Source of the DNA: Chlorobiaceae bacterium
GTDB lineage: Bacteria > Bacteroidota > Ignavibacteria > Ignavibacteriales > Ignavibacteriaceae
Assembly (NCBI GenBank): GCA_013824085.1
Contig: PNNF01000007.1
Location: 18,587-82,586, forward strand
Reading direction: 5' to 3'
Length of the DNA stretch: 64,000 nt
The position numbers and the translations under genes are program-made. The notes below the pieces were generated by a model, which had not been told where the DNA came from, did no database searches, and was given only the letters and a program-made list of their open reading frames with translations. Position 1 is the first letter of the stretch; each line of letters begins with the position of its first letter. Positions 45,442 through 54,293 of this stretch are shown here, one piece after another.

Positions 45442-47259
45442 ATGTACATACTGGGAATATCAGCTTTTTATCACGATAGCGCCGCTTGCCTAATTAAAAA
45501 TGGCGAGATACTTTCTGCCGTTCAAGAGGAAAGATTTTCACGAAAAAAACATGATCATGGCTTTCCTATTAATGCAATAAATTATTGTTTAAGTAATGCG
45601 GGCATAACTGGCTCTGAATTAGATTATGTCGCTTTCTATGATAAGCCAATCTTAAAATTTGAACGCCTCCTTGAAACGTATTTGTCTTTTGCTCCAATCG
45701 GAATTAAATCATTTATCAAAGCAATGCCATTATGGATTCGTGAAAAACTTTGGATAAAAGATTTTATAGCGACTGAATTAAATTTTAAAGGAAAAATACT
45801 TTTTCCCGAACACCATGAATCCCACGCAGCATCAGCATTTTTTCCTTCACCATTCAACGAAGCAGCAATATTAACAATGGATGGTGTTGGCGAATGGACA
45901 ACTTCAAGCTACGGAATTGGGAACGGAAACAAGATTGAGATTATTGCCGACATAAAATTTCCGCATTCACTTGGACTTCTTTATTCAGCAATCACATACT
46001 ACACTGGCTTCAAAGTAAATTCCGGCGAATATAAAATTATGGGCTTGGCTCCTTATGGCGATCCCAAATATGTTGACTTAATGAAGAAACACCTTGTTGA
46101 AATTAAAGATGATGGTTCATTCAAAATGAATATGGACTACTTTAATTATTGCGCCGGACTAACAATGACAAACAAAAAATTTGACAAATTATTTGGTGGT
46201 CCGCCAAGAGTTCCTGAAACAAAACTAACACAAAAAGAGATGGATCTTGCAGCTTCTGTTCAAGTGATAACAGAAGAAATTGTAATGAAAATGGGAACGC
46301 ACATTCAGAAAGAAACGGGATTAAAAAATTTATGTCTCGCAGGCGGAGTAGCCCTTAATTGCGTAGCTAATGGAAAACTTTTAAGAGAAGGACCATTTGA
46401 AAAAATTTGGATACAACCCGCTTCGGGAGATGCCGGTGGTGCGTTAGGTGCTGCAATTGCAGTTTGGTATCAGTACCTTGACAACAAACGAGTCGCAGAT
46501 AATAAAAATGATCAAATGAAGGGAGCTTATCTCGGCCCAGAATTTTCTGACGAAGAAATTTTATCATTCTTAAAAAATAAAAATATTGAGCACAAAAAAA
46601 TTGAACAAGAAAAAATTCCTAAAACAATTTCTGATTTAATTGCAGATGAAAAAGTTATTGGCTGGTTTCAAGGACGAATGGAATTTGGTCCGCGTGCACT
46701 CGGCTCAAGAACAATTATTGGTGATGCACGTTCGCCAAAAATGCAAGCAACGATGAACATAAAAATAAAATTTAGAGAAGGATTTCGTCCATTTGCGCCA
46801 TCAGTGCTTGCAGAAAAAGTCTCTGAATATTTTGAGATGAATTGCGAATCACCTTACATGTTACTCGTTGCAAACGTTGTTGAATCAAAAAGAAAAAAAA
46901 TTATCGGAGCTGATAATTCTCTTTGGGGAATTGAAAAATTAAATGTTGTGCGTTCTGAAATTCCTGCTGTTACGCATATCGATTTCTCAGCAAGAGTACA
47001 AACTGTTCACAAAGAAACAAACTTGCTTTATTATAAACTTATTGAACAATTTGAAAAAGATCACAATTGTGCAGTAATCATTAATACATCTTTCAATGTG
47101 CGTGGCGAGCCAATCGTTTGCACACCAGAAGATGCTTACCGTTGTTTTATGCGGACAAACATCGATTATCTGATAATGGGAAATTATTTAATTGATAAAA
47201 CAAACCAGAAGCCGCTCGAGAAAGATTCAGAGTGGATGAGAGAATTTGCGTTAGATTAA
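45442..47259 (+). CDS. carbamoyltransferase (NodU/CmcH/SxtI type)
   Basis: 605 residues. N-terminal Kae1-like half with YILGISAFYHDSAACLI, HHESHAASAFF and GEYKIMGLAPYGDP, which binds carbamoyl-adenylate and metal; C-terminal carbamoyltransferase half with GWFQGRMEFGPRALGSRTIIGDARS and FNVRGEPIVCTPEDAYRCF. Enzymes of this family move a carbamoyl group from carbamoyl phosphate to a hydroxyl of an antibiotic, Nod factor or toxin. The two small genes just downstream match the sxtJ-sxtK layout. The acceptor here is unknown. Confidence 0.94.
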   Translation: MYILGISAFYHDSAACLIKNGEILSAVQEERFSRKKHDHGFPINAINYCLSNAGITGSELDYVAFYDKPILKFERLLETYLSFAPIGIKSFIKAMPLWIREKLWIKDFIATELNFKGKILFPEHHESHAASAFFPSPFNEAAILTMDGVGEWTTSSYGIGNGNKIEIIADIKFPHSLGLLYSAITYYTGFKVNSGEYKIMGLAPYGDPKYVDLMKKHLVEIKDDGSFKMNMDYFNYCAGLTMTNKKFDKLFGGPPRVPETKLTQKEMDLAASVQVITEEIVMKMGTHIQKETGLKNLCLAGGVALNCVANGKLLREGPFEKIWIQPASGDAGGALGAAIAVWYQYLDNKRVADNKNDQMKGAYLGPEFSDEEILSFLKNKNIEHKKIEQEKIPKTISDLIADEKVIGWFQGRMEFGPRALGSRTIIGDARSPKMQATMNIKIKFREGFRPFAPSVLAEKVSEYFEMNCESPYMLLVANVVESKRKKIIGADNSLWGIEKLNVVRSEIPAVTHIDFSARVQTVHKETNLLYYKLIEQFEKDHNCAVIINTSFNVRGEPIVCTPEDAYRCFMRTNIDYLIMGNYLIDKTNQKPLEKDSEWMREFALD

Positions 47260-47277
47260 AATTATAAAAAAATAAAA

Positions 47278-47691
47278 ATGCTAAAAGAAGAATTAAAACA
47301 TATTGACCAATCGCCAAAGACGTTAAAAAAGATTGGAATAACTATGGGGATTGTCGTAATAATTATCGGTGTTCTCTTGTTTATCTATCATAAAAATTCC
47401 GCTCCATATTTTTTAGGAGTTGGATTTAGCTTGATTTTATTGGGTGTGCTAGCTCCTAAGTTATTAAAATATCCAAACATAATTTGGATGAGCTTCGCTC
47501 TAATTCTCGGTTGGTTTATGACAAGAGTTATTTTAAGTATTCTTTTTTATCTTTGTGTAACTCCAATTGGAATTGTCTTAAGAATTATTGGCAAAGATTT
47601 TCTTGGCTTAAAAAAGAGAAAAGTTGATTCTTATTGGGAGAAAAGAATTTTAGATAAGAATGAAAAAAATAATTACGAGCGACAGTTTTAA
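47278..47691 (+). CDS. SxtJ-like membrane protein
   Basis: 137 residues with three to four hydrophobic segments (about 20-39, 44-61, 68-98) and a C-terminal basic tail. The segment RIIGKDFLGLKKRKVDSYWEKR is typical of SxtJ-family proteins, which are found next to carbamoyltransferases. It starts 18 bp after the carbamoyltransferase stop. Function unknown; probably a membrane partner of the enzyme. Confidence 0.85.
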   Translation: MLKEELKHIDQSPKTLKKIGITMGIVVIIIGVLLFIYHKNSAPYFLGVGFSLILLGVLAPKLLKYPNIIWMSFALILGWFMTRVILSILFYLCVTPIGIVLRIIGKDFLGLKKRKVDSYWEKRILDKNEKNNYERQF

Positions 47692-47725
47692 TAAAATATT
47701 TGTAAAAATTAAGTAACCAAAAAGT

Positions 47726-47884
47726 ATGTCAAAAATTTCGATAATAATGGAGCTCTGGGATTTTCTAAAGATTCGGAAAAAATGGTGGCTTGCACCGATA
47801 TTAATATTTTTAGTTTTGCTTGGAGGATTGCTTGTAGTAACAAAAGGATCTGCGTTAGCTCCCTTTATTTATGCAATATTTTAG
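47726..47884 (+). CDS. small DUF5989/SxtK-like membrane protein
   Basis: 52 residues: MELWDFLKIRKKWWLAPI then a single hydrophobic helix ending VVTKGSALAPFIYAIF. The aromatic and Lys-rich start and the GSALAPFIY end are the hallmarks of this tiny family (DUF5989), usually found beside SxtJ and a carbamoyltransferase. Codon use and the reading frame are clean from ATG at 47726 to TAG at 47882. It lies 34 bp after the SxtJ-like gene. Function unknown. Confidence 0.88.
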   Translation: MSKISIIMELWDFLKIRKKWWLAPILIFLVLLGGLLVVTKGSALAPFIYAIF

Positions 47885-47898
47885 CAGATGAAATAATT

Positions 47899-48030
47899 AT
47901 GACAAAAATAAAAATAAAAAAAATGAAGAAAAGAATTCCGATTCCACAAAAACCACCTAAAGTGGAATCGACTGTAAAAACTTATAACAGACCAAAGCAA
48001 AAAGACGCTCTCCGAAAAAAAGGCATTTAG
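47899..48030 (+). CDS. very small basic protein
   Basis: 43 residues from ATG at 47899 or 35 from ATG at 47923. The core KKRIPIPQKPPKVE...KTYNRPKQKDALRKKG is Pro- and Lys-rich and looks like a short conserved family in Bacteroidota-type genomes (recall, not searched). No strong ribosome site. A nucleic-acid binding role is possible from charge alone. May be co-transcribed with the preceding small gene (14 bp gap). Confidence 0.5.
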   Translation: MTKIKIKKMKKRIPIPQKPPKVESTVKTYNRPKQKDALRKKGI

Positions 48031-48063
48031 TCTCCCAAAATATTTCTTGCATAAAATTAATCT

Positions 48064-48086
48064 TTTGCCTTATATTATAAGGTAAA
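48064..48086. promoter_or_regulatory. palindromic operator candidate before the Lrp-type regulator
   Basis: CCTTATA-T-TATAAGG (48068-48082) is a perfect odd palindrome; outer bases 64-66 and 84-86 also pair. It ends 34 bp before the ATG at 48121, where a regulator of the Lrp family would bind to control its own gene; the inner TATATTATA would overlap a -10 box. Confidence 0.45.
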
Positions 48087-48120
48087 TATATTTAATTGTC
48101 CTAATAAAATAAGGAAATTT

Positions 48121-48567
48121 ATGCTTGATAACTCAGACATTAAAATTCTAAACTCTCTGCAAGCGAATGGCAGGAAAAAAAGAAGTCAACTTGCAGAAGA
48201 AGTTAGTTTGTCAATTCCTTCGCTAAGCGAAAGACTCAATAAGCTCGAAGAGAAAAAAATAATACAAGGATATTACGCAAAAGTAGATCGGAAAATTTTT
48301 GGTTATGATATTATGGTCTTCATTCTTATCTCAAGCGAGTCGTCAAAAAATTATAAACAACTGATAACTAAAGTTGAAAAACATTCTCTGATTTTAGAGT
48401 GTCATTCGATTCTTGGAGAAGGTTCGCATCTGCTAAAAGCCATATCAAAAGATACTGCATCACTCGAAAAATTATTAGGGGAAATTCAATCGTGGCCCGG
48501 AGTGCTAAGCACAAAAACTTTTTTTGTCTTATCCACAATAAAAGAAACTACAAAAATTAATTTATAA
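48121..48567 (+). CDS. Lrp/AsnC family transcriptional regulator
   Basis: 148 residues: N-terminal winged helix-turn-helix (about 5-60, KKRSQLAEEVSLSIPSLSERLNKLEEKKII), then a RAM/AsnC ligand-binding domain (about 68-142). It lies 15 bp before glnA in the same direction, so it probably senses an amino acid such as glutamine and controls glnA and itself. Good AAGGA ribosome site. No acquired features. Confidence 0.93.
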   Translation: MLDNSDIKILNSLQANGRKKRSQLAEEVSLSIPSLSERLNKLEEKKIIQGYYAKVDRKIFGYDIMVFILISSESSKNYKQLITKVEKHSLILECHSILGEGSHLLKAISKDTASLEKLLGEIQSWPGVLSTKTFFVLSTIKETTKINL

Positions 48568-48582
48568 TAGAAAGGTTAGACA

Positions 48583-50010
48583 ATGGCTAAGTCAAATTCT
48601 GCAATTGACAAAATTTTAAAGTTTGTCAAAGAGAACAAAATTCTTTTCATCGATTTAAAGTTCATGGATTTTCCTGGACAATGGCAACACTTTACTGTTC
48701 CATCAACACATTTTAATGCGAATTCATTCGTTGATGGCTATGGCTTTGATGGCTCATCAATAAGAGGTTGGAAACCAATTAACGAAAGCGATATGTTAAT
48801 TATTCCAGATCCAAATACTATGTTTGTCGATCCATTTATTGAAGCACCAACTATTAGTTTAACTTGTGATGTTTATGAACCATCAACTCGAGAAAAATAT
48901 AGTCGTTGTCCTCGCAACATTGCAAATAAAGCCGAATCTTATCTCCTCTCAACAGGAATTGCAGATGAAGTTTTCTTCGGACCTGAAGCTGAGTTTTTTA
49001 TTTTTGATGATGTGCGATTTGAATCAACTCCGAATAGTAGTTTTTATTATGTCGATTCAATCGAAGGAAGATGGAATTCTGCACGAGATGAAAATCCAAA
49101 TCTTGGCTACAAACCACGCTACAAAGAAGGATATTTTCCCGTGCCTCCGACTGATGCGCTAATGGACTTGCGAAATGAGATGGTAATCAACTTGATGAAT
49201 TGTGGCATTGATGTAGAAGCACAACATCACGAAGTTGCAAGCGGCGGACAATGTGAAATTGATTTGAAGTTTGCACCGCTTGTTAAAGCAGCAGATCAAT
49301 TATTGATGTTCAAGTATATCGTGAAAAACACTGCAAAGAAAAATGGTAAATCTGTTACTTACATGCCTAAACCAATTTTTGGCGATAACGGCAGCGGAAT
49401 GCATGTTCACACATCTTTATGGAAAAAAGGAAAACCACTTTTCTACGGAAATGGTTATGCGGGCTTGAGCGATTTAGCACTCTATTTTATTGGCGGCTTA
49501 TTAAAACACGCACCATCATTGCTTGCATTAACTAATCCAACTACAAATTCTTATAAAAGATTAGTGCCCGGTTTTGAAGCTCCTGTTAATCTTGCATACT
49601 CACAAAGGAATAGAAGTGCTGCAATTCGGATTCCGATGTATTCTAATTCTCCAAAATCAAAGCGAGTAGAATTCAGATGCCCAGATGCTTCTGGAAATCC
49701 GTATCTTGGTTTCTCTGCAATCTTAATGGCAGGCTTGGATGGAATCATAAATAGAATTGATCCGGGTGAACCACTCGATAAAGATATTTATGATCTCGCT
49801 CCGGAAGAATTAAAAAATGTTCCATCAACTCCTGGAAGTCTTGATGAAGCGTTAAAAGCTTTAGAAAATGATCATGCATATTTATTGAAAGGCGATGTCT
49901 TTACTGAAGATGTAATTGAAACTTGGATTGCATACAAGCGAGATAAAGAAGTTAAACCGATGGCTCTGCAACCGCATCCATTTGAGTTTGGACTTTATTA
50001 CGATTGCTAA
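48583..50010 (+). CDS. glnA: type I glutamine synthetase
   Basis: 475 residues. Motifs in order: [15 protein letters not shown] (N-terminal beta-grasp), [10 protein letters not shown] (metal and glutamate), [30 protein letters not shown] (ATP), NRSAAIRIP and [16 protein letters not shown]. The Tyr of the adenylylation loop is preserved (DIYDLAPEE), so covalent control by an adenylyltransferase is possible. Assimilates ammonia into glutamine in the cytosol. Paired with the upstream Lrp-type gene. Confidence 0.97.
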   Translation: MAKSNSAIDKILKFVKENKILFIDLKFMDFPGQWQHFTVPSTHFNANSFVDGYGFDGSSIRGWKPINESDMLIIPDPNTMFVDPFIEAPTISLTCDVYEPSTREKYSRCPRNIANKAESYLLSTGIADEVFFGPEAEFFIFDDVRFESTPNSSFYYVDSIEGRWNSARDENPNLGYKPRYKEGYFPVPPTDALMDLRNEMVINLMNCGIDVEAQHHEVASGGQCEIDLKFAPLVKAADQLLMFKYIVKNTAKKNGKSVTYMPKPIFGDNGSGMHVHTSLWKKGKPLFYGNGYAGLSDLALYFIGGLLKHAPSLLALTNPTTNSYKRLVPGFEAPVNLAYSQRNRSAAIRIPMYSNSPKSKRVEFRCPDASGNPYLGFSAILMAGLDGIINRIDPGEPLDKDIYDLAPEELKNVPSTPGSLDEALKALENDHAYLLKGDVFTEDVIETWIAYKRDKEVKPMALQPHPFEFGLYYDC

Positions 50011-50213
50011 AAATATTTTTTGTTTAGAAAAATTAAATTGAATTTAATTTATTAATCTAGACTTTATAAAAACGTCACTAGCTGTCATTCTGACTCTGAA
50101 ATCATTCAGAGTCAGATTCTCATAGCACTTAGAATTGAGATGTTTCATTTGCTCAACAAAAAAAATAATTTAGAGGTCTCTTTAATATATTTTAATTGGC
50201 AAAATTTTTTATT

Positions 50214-50393
50214 AATCCTCTACGAGGATTTAAAGTTTTTGGTTGAAGTTATTTACAATAATTTATCCTCTACGAGGATAAATATTTTATGGGCTCAATT
50301 TTTTAGAGACATAGCAATTAATTCAAATCATCGTAGATGATTTATTGTTGTAATGCCACAATCCCCAATATCAAAAGTTCCTCGTAGAGGAAC
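50214..50393. repeat. series of palindromes with TAC/GTA centres
   Basis: Four perfect inverted repeats: AATCCTC-TAC-GAGGATT (50214-50230), ATTTATCCTC-TAC-GAGGATAAAT (50261-50283), AAATCATC-GTA-GATGATTT (50325-50343) and GTTCCTC-GTA-GAGGAAC (50377-50393), about 45-55 bp apart. Arms differ in sequence yet stay fully paired. Same triloop as palindrome A of the 34.4-kb array. Confidence 0.88.
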
Positions 50394-50660
50394 AATAACT
50401 GTTTACAAATATTTTTTTTAGATCAACTATTTATGAATTTAGAAGTAATAAATATTTTGCTCTCCGTTGACTGACTTCTTTCTTTACCACAGATTAACAC
50501 AAATTTCATCACAGATTTACACAAATCAAAAACGAAAAAAACTTTGTGAGAATTTGTCTTTCGTTGTGGAACTTCGTGACCTATTTTTTTATACTCGCTC
50601 GTTAAGAATATTTTTTGCCACTAATACACGAAGACACAAAAAATAATTTCCAAATTTTTT

Positions 50661-50701
50661 TCCCAATCGTCCCAATCGTCCCATGCGTCCCAAAAGTCCC
50701 A
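50661..50701 (+). repeat. spaced GTCCCA block, partial copy of the dispersed element tail
   Basis: Four or five TCCCA blocks about 9-10 bp apart, ending AAAAGTCCCA. Very like the tail of the 130-bp elements at 20.0 kb (inverted) and 63.6 kb, but the head is missing. Confidence 0.65.
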
Positions 50702-50824
50702 CAATAAAAAGATTTGCCACGAATGCACGAAGACTATAAATTAAGAGTAACTGTGTTTTTTATTTGGTGACCTATTCCGAAAAAAATTTTCAACGCTTTA
50801 AAAATCACGCAAGTAAAAAATAAA

Positions 50825-53800
50825 TTATTTCGGAATTTGCTTTAATAATTTTTCAATAGCTGATTTTAAATTGTTCAAGTTGGCTGGCTTTGGAAAAAGA
50901 TATTCAACACCCAAATCATTATAAGCATAAACATCACCTTTAGATAATTCGCTACTCAATACAATTACTTTAGGCTTTCCTTTCAAATTTAATTTTGAAA
51001 TTTCAACGACAAGTTCGTAACCATTCATGTTGGGCATCATGTGGTCAGTAATTACAAGAGCAGGAGGCGAAGTCCTAATATATTCAATTGCTTCTTTCCC
51101 ATCGCGAGCAGTAACGATTTCATAATCATCGATAAGATTTTTTATTATCTTCGTATAAAGAACTCTGTCAGTATTGCTGTCATCAACTAACAAAATAGTT
51201 GAGGAAGCTCGTGGTAATTGAAAAAAGAAAGTTGTTCCAGCACCTACTTTACTATTGAGCCAAATTTTTCCGCCATGCTTTTCAATAATTTCTTTCACAA
51301 GCGATAGACCAAGTCCAGAACCTTTTTCGCCCGCTGTTCCTTCAGATGTAAATTTTGAGTCGAAGCCAAATAATTTTGATTGATTCTCCTCCGAAATTCC
51401 GACACCAGTATCGGTGACAGAAACTTCAATAAATCGCGATTGGTTTGAGTCGGTTGCTGATACTGTTATCGCTCCACCAGAATAAGAAAATTTTAGAGCG
51501 TTAGAAATTAGATTAATCAACGCCTGTATTATCAACGTTTGATCAACAAACACATCAAGCTCTTTCTCAACATTATTTTTGAGATTAATTCCTTTTTTTA
51601 ATGCTTCTCCCGAAAGAGTAACGAGAGTGCTATTTACAATTTCATGCAAACCAAAAATTCTCGGTTCAAATTTTATTCTTCCTGTTTGAATGCGTGTCCA
51701 ATCCAACAACGAATTTACAAATGTAAGCATCCCGTTAGCCGACTCTTGAATATACTCAACATACTTATGCCGTTCGTCGCTTGATAATTCGTCATCGTTA
51801 ATTAGCAAATCAGTAAAACCCAAGATTGAGCTAAATGGAGTGCGAAGATCGTGAGAAATTATTGAGATGAATCGATCTTTAGTGTCATTCAATTTTTTTA
51901 AATCATCAGCAGATTTTTTTAATTCATCTTCAGCTTTTTTTTGCAATGAAATATTGCTGATTAGTCCATAAATTTTTTGCACAACGCCGTGAATATCTCT
52001 GACAACTGTTACCTTATCTCTAAGCCAGATTGTCTGCCCTTGCTTATGAATAAATCTAAACTCAACCTCGTCAGAATTTTTGTAAGAATTGGCATAAAAT
52101 TTTTTCAACTTCTCTTTTACTTTAGGGAAATCAGAATAGTGAATCCCGCGAAAAAACGAATGTGAAGATCTGCGAATTTCTTCAGAAGAATATCCAGTAA
52201 CTTTTTCTATAGATTTTGTAAAAAAGACAATTCTAATTTTATTATTTATTCTTTCGCCTATCCAAAAAAAGTCGTCTATATTTTCAGTTATACTTCTATA
52301 TTTTTCTTCAGACTCGGCTAAAGTTTTTTCGTAAATTTTTCTTTCTGTTATGTCCCGAATTATTAAAACATTAAACTGTTTTTCGTCAAAAGAAAAATTT
52401 GTAATAGATACTTCAAGTGTAATGATTGAGCCATCAAGTTTTTTTGCAATGAACTCTGATCTGTCTAAAAGCTTGCCTGATTTTTTCTTCTTCTTTAAAA
52501 AATTTGAAAGTTTTTCTTTCTCTTCGCTTACAAAAAAATCAGTTGACAATTTGCCTATCAAATCTGTTCCAACTTCATAACCTAAAATATTTGCAAATGA
52601 ATCATTCACTAAAATAAATTCGTCCTCAAACTCAAGTGCAATACCATCATTGGTTGAAGCAAAGACAGAACGCATCAAAAACAATTCCTGTTCAAATTTT
52701 TTCTTTTCAGTTACATCATAAAAAATTCCCAAATAAATTTGCGATGAGTTCTCCTCAAGCGGAATGGTTGAAAACTTCGCAGAAAAAATTTGTTTAGTAT
52801 TATCACTATTAAATCGCGCTAACTCAATGTTGGTCTCATTATTTTTTGCAAGCGTAACGAAATTGGTTTTATTGATTTTGTTCTCACTACTATCAAACAA
52901 TGAAAAAAGACTTACTCCTTCTATTGAATTAATTCCGAAGGAATTACTAAAATTTTTGTTTGCATAAGTAAGTTTTGCTTTATCATCAAAAGTACAAATC
53001 ATAGCTGTGCAGTTGCTTACTATTGTCTTAAAAAGCGATTCTGATTTCTTCAATGATTGTTCAGTAAAAAAACTTTCTGTTATATCTGCGCAGACTAATA
53101 ATATTTGGTCAACAATTGAGGATTCATTTTGCAAAGAAGTAAAAGTAAACTCACCGATTCTTTCGTTTTTGTCTTTTGTAATAAAATTAAAAATAGATTT
53201 GTAAACGGGAGTTGCTCTAAGTTTGGCAACTATTTGACTTAATTCTTTTTGTTCAAATGCACGAGTAATTTTGAGAATAGATTTTCCATAGACTTCACTT
53301 CTACTATATCCAAAAAGCTTTTCAGCCGAGCGATTCCAAAAAATTATTTCCCCTTTTTCATTTAACGAAATAATTGCGTCGGTGATTGCTTCTGTTATTG
53401 ATTGATTTTTTCTTAACTCAGATAACTCGAGTTCTACAAGTGCAATTTTATTTTTTTCTTCAGTGATATCTTTAATAACAATGGCAATAATTTTTTTCTC
53501 TTCAGTCTCAATCAAAATAAATTGAACATTCACGAAGAAATCATTTTTCCCAATACTCATCGTTAGCGTTGAATTTACATATTCATTTTGCTCATTAACA
53601 GTTGTGAGCAACTCTTCAAATTGTGTTGACTTAAAATAATTTTGAATAAACTCTTTTTCGTTTTTCTTTTTTGAAAAATATTTTTCTACAAATGAACCTT
53701 TCTTAAAGAAAATATTTCCATTAGGTTCAATCAGAAGAAATAGATCGAACAGCTTTGAAGTAAAACGTTCTATCAACTTAGAATTTAAGTCACTCTCTAT

Positions 53801-54196
53801 GTTTACCGCATCATTAAAGAGCTTGAAGTCTTCGATAACAATCAAACCACCTTTAAACTTATCATCTATAAAAATAGGAAGTCCTTTTACACAAACTATA
53901 ATTTCTCCGCCGTCACTGGTTTTTGTCGATTTAATTATTTTTTCAAATGGATTACCTAAATGCAAATTATTTATTTCTTCGATAATATTTTTTTGTGTGA
54001 AAAGATTCGGATCTAAAATGGAAACGGATTCTTCCTTCAATATTTTTTTATCAATTATATTGAAGTTGTAAATGTTTTGATTTACAAATTTTATAATTAA
54101 ATTTTCGTCAAAAAATAATATTCCAATCGGAAGAGAATTATAAATTTCTTTTTTGGAGTAAAATTCAGATTCATTTTCTGAAAAATATTTTTTCAT
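50825..54196 (-). CDS. multi-PAS hybrid histidine kinase with C-terminal receiver
   Basis: 1,123 residues, no membrane helix. Roughly five to six PAS modules fill the first 750 residues (clear ones include IIFWNRSAEKLFGYSRSEVYGKSILKI, ALEFEDEFILVNDSFANILGYEVG and the PAC-type FRFIHKQGQTIWLRDKVTVVRD). Then HisKA (about 775-840; SIISHDLRTPFSSILGF with the phospho-His), HATPase_c (about 880-995; GSGLGLSLVKEIIEKHGG), and a receiver (about 1003-1118; acceptor Asp in ITDHMMPNMNG, Lys in PKPAN). A cytosolic sensor; signal unknown. It is divergent from hemL with a 97-bp gap. It has no DNA-binding domain, so the output passes to other proteins. Confidence 0.94.
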   Translation of the reverse strand: MKKYFSENESEFYSKKEIYNSLPIGILFFDENLIIKFVNQNIYNFNIIDKKILKEESVSILDPNLFTQKNIIEEINNLHLGNPFEKIIKSTKTSDGGEIIVCVKGLPIFIDDKFKGGLIVIEDFKLFNDAVNIESDLNSKLIERFTSKLFDLFLLIEPNGNIFFKKGSFVEKYFSKKKNEKEFIQNYFKSTQFEELLTTVNEQNEYVNSTLTMSIGKNDFFVNVQFILIETEEKKIIAIVIKDITEEKNKIALVELELSELRKNQSITEAITDAIISLNEKGEIIFWNRSAEKLFGYSRSEVYGKSILKITRAFEQKELSQIVAKLRATPVYKSIFNFITKDKNERIGEFTFTSLQNESSIVDQILLVCADITESFFTEQSLKKSESLFKTIVSNCTAMICTFDDKAKLTYANKNFSNSFGINSIEGVSLFSLFDSSENKINKTNFVTLAKNNETNIELARFNSDNTKQIFSAKFSTIPLEENSSQIYLGIFYDVTEKKKFEQELFLMRSVFASTNDGIALEFEDEFILVNDSFANILGYEVGTDLIGKLSTDFFVSEEKEKLSNFLKKKKKSGKLLDRSEFIAKKLDGSIITLEVSITNFSFDEKQFNVLIIRDITERKIYEKTLAESEEKYRSITENIDDFFWIGERINNKIRIVFFTKSIEKVTGYSSEEIRRSSHSFFRGIHYSDFPKVKEKLKKFYANSYKNSDEVEFRFIHKQGQTIWLRDKVTVVRDIHGVVQKIYGLISNISLQKKAEDELKKSADDLKKLNDTKDRFISIISHDLRTPFSSILGFTDLLINDDELSSDERHKYVEYIQESANGMLTFVNSLLDWTRIQTGRIKFEPRIFGLHEIVNSTLVTLSGEALKKGINLKNNVEKELDVFVDQTLIIQALINLISNALKFSYSGGAITVSATDSNQSRFIEVSVTDTGVGISEENQSKLFGFDSKFTSEGTAGEKGSGLGLSLVKEIIEKHGGKIWLNSKVGAGTTFFFQLPRASSTILLVDDSNTDRVLYTKIIKNLIDDYEIVTARDGKEAIEYIRTSPPALVITDHMMPNMNGYELVVEISKLNLKGKPKVIVLSSELSKGDVYAYNDLGVEYLFPKPANLNNLKSAIEKLLKQIPK

Positions 54197-54293
54197 AAGA
54201 TAGGTAGCTTCTGCGTAAATTTTGATTATTAAAAATTACTTTTGTTAAAATACAACAAGATTTAAAAATTATTAACCACAAACTAAATAAAAT

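Larger units (their letters stand above)
50011..50824. other. repeat-rich intergenic region after glnA
   Basis: 814 bases without a credible gene. Contents: a 10-bp hairpin TGACTCTGAA/TTCAGAGTCA (50091-50114), the palindrome series at 50214-50393, direct repeats of ACAGATT-ACACAAAT (50490-50530), two copies of a TTGCCAC-A-CACGAAGAC motif (about 50618 and 50713), and a block of spaced GTCCCA (50661-50701). Confidence 0.7.

Noticed and set aside
45442..47884. A saxitoxin biosynthesis cluster
   Set aside because: Only the carbamoyltransferase and two small partner genes resemble it; no polyketide synthase-like, amidinotransferase or tailoring genes are nearby.
47782..47898. An N-terminal extension of the 43-residue basic protein
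   Set aside because: It is out of frame with and overlaps the well-supported 52-residue DUF5989-like gene; only the part from 47899 is plausible.
50091..50114. Intrinsic terminator of glnA
   Set aside because: The 10-bp stem is sound, but there is no T run after it on either strand; it looks more like another intergenic hairpin repeat.
50140..50340. A 66-codon plus-strand frame
   Set aside because: It reads through the palindrome series; composition and lack of ribosome site argue against a gene.
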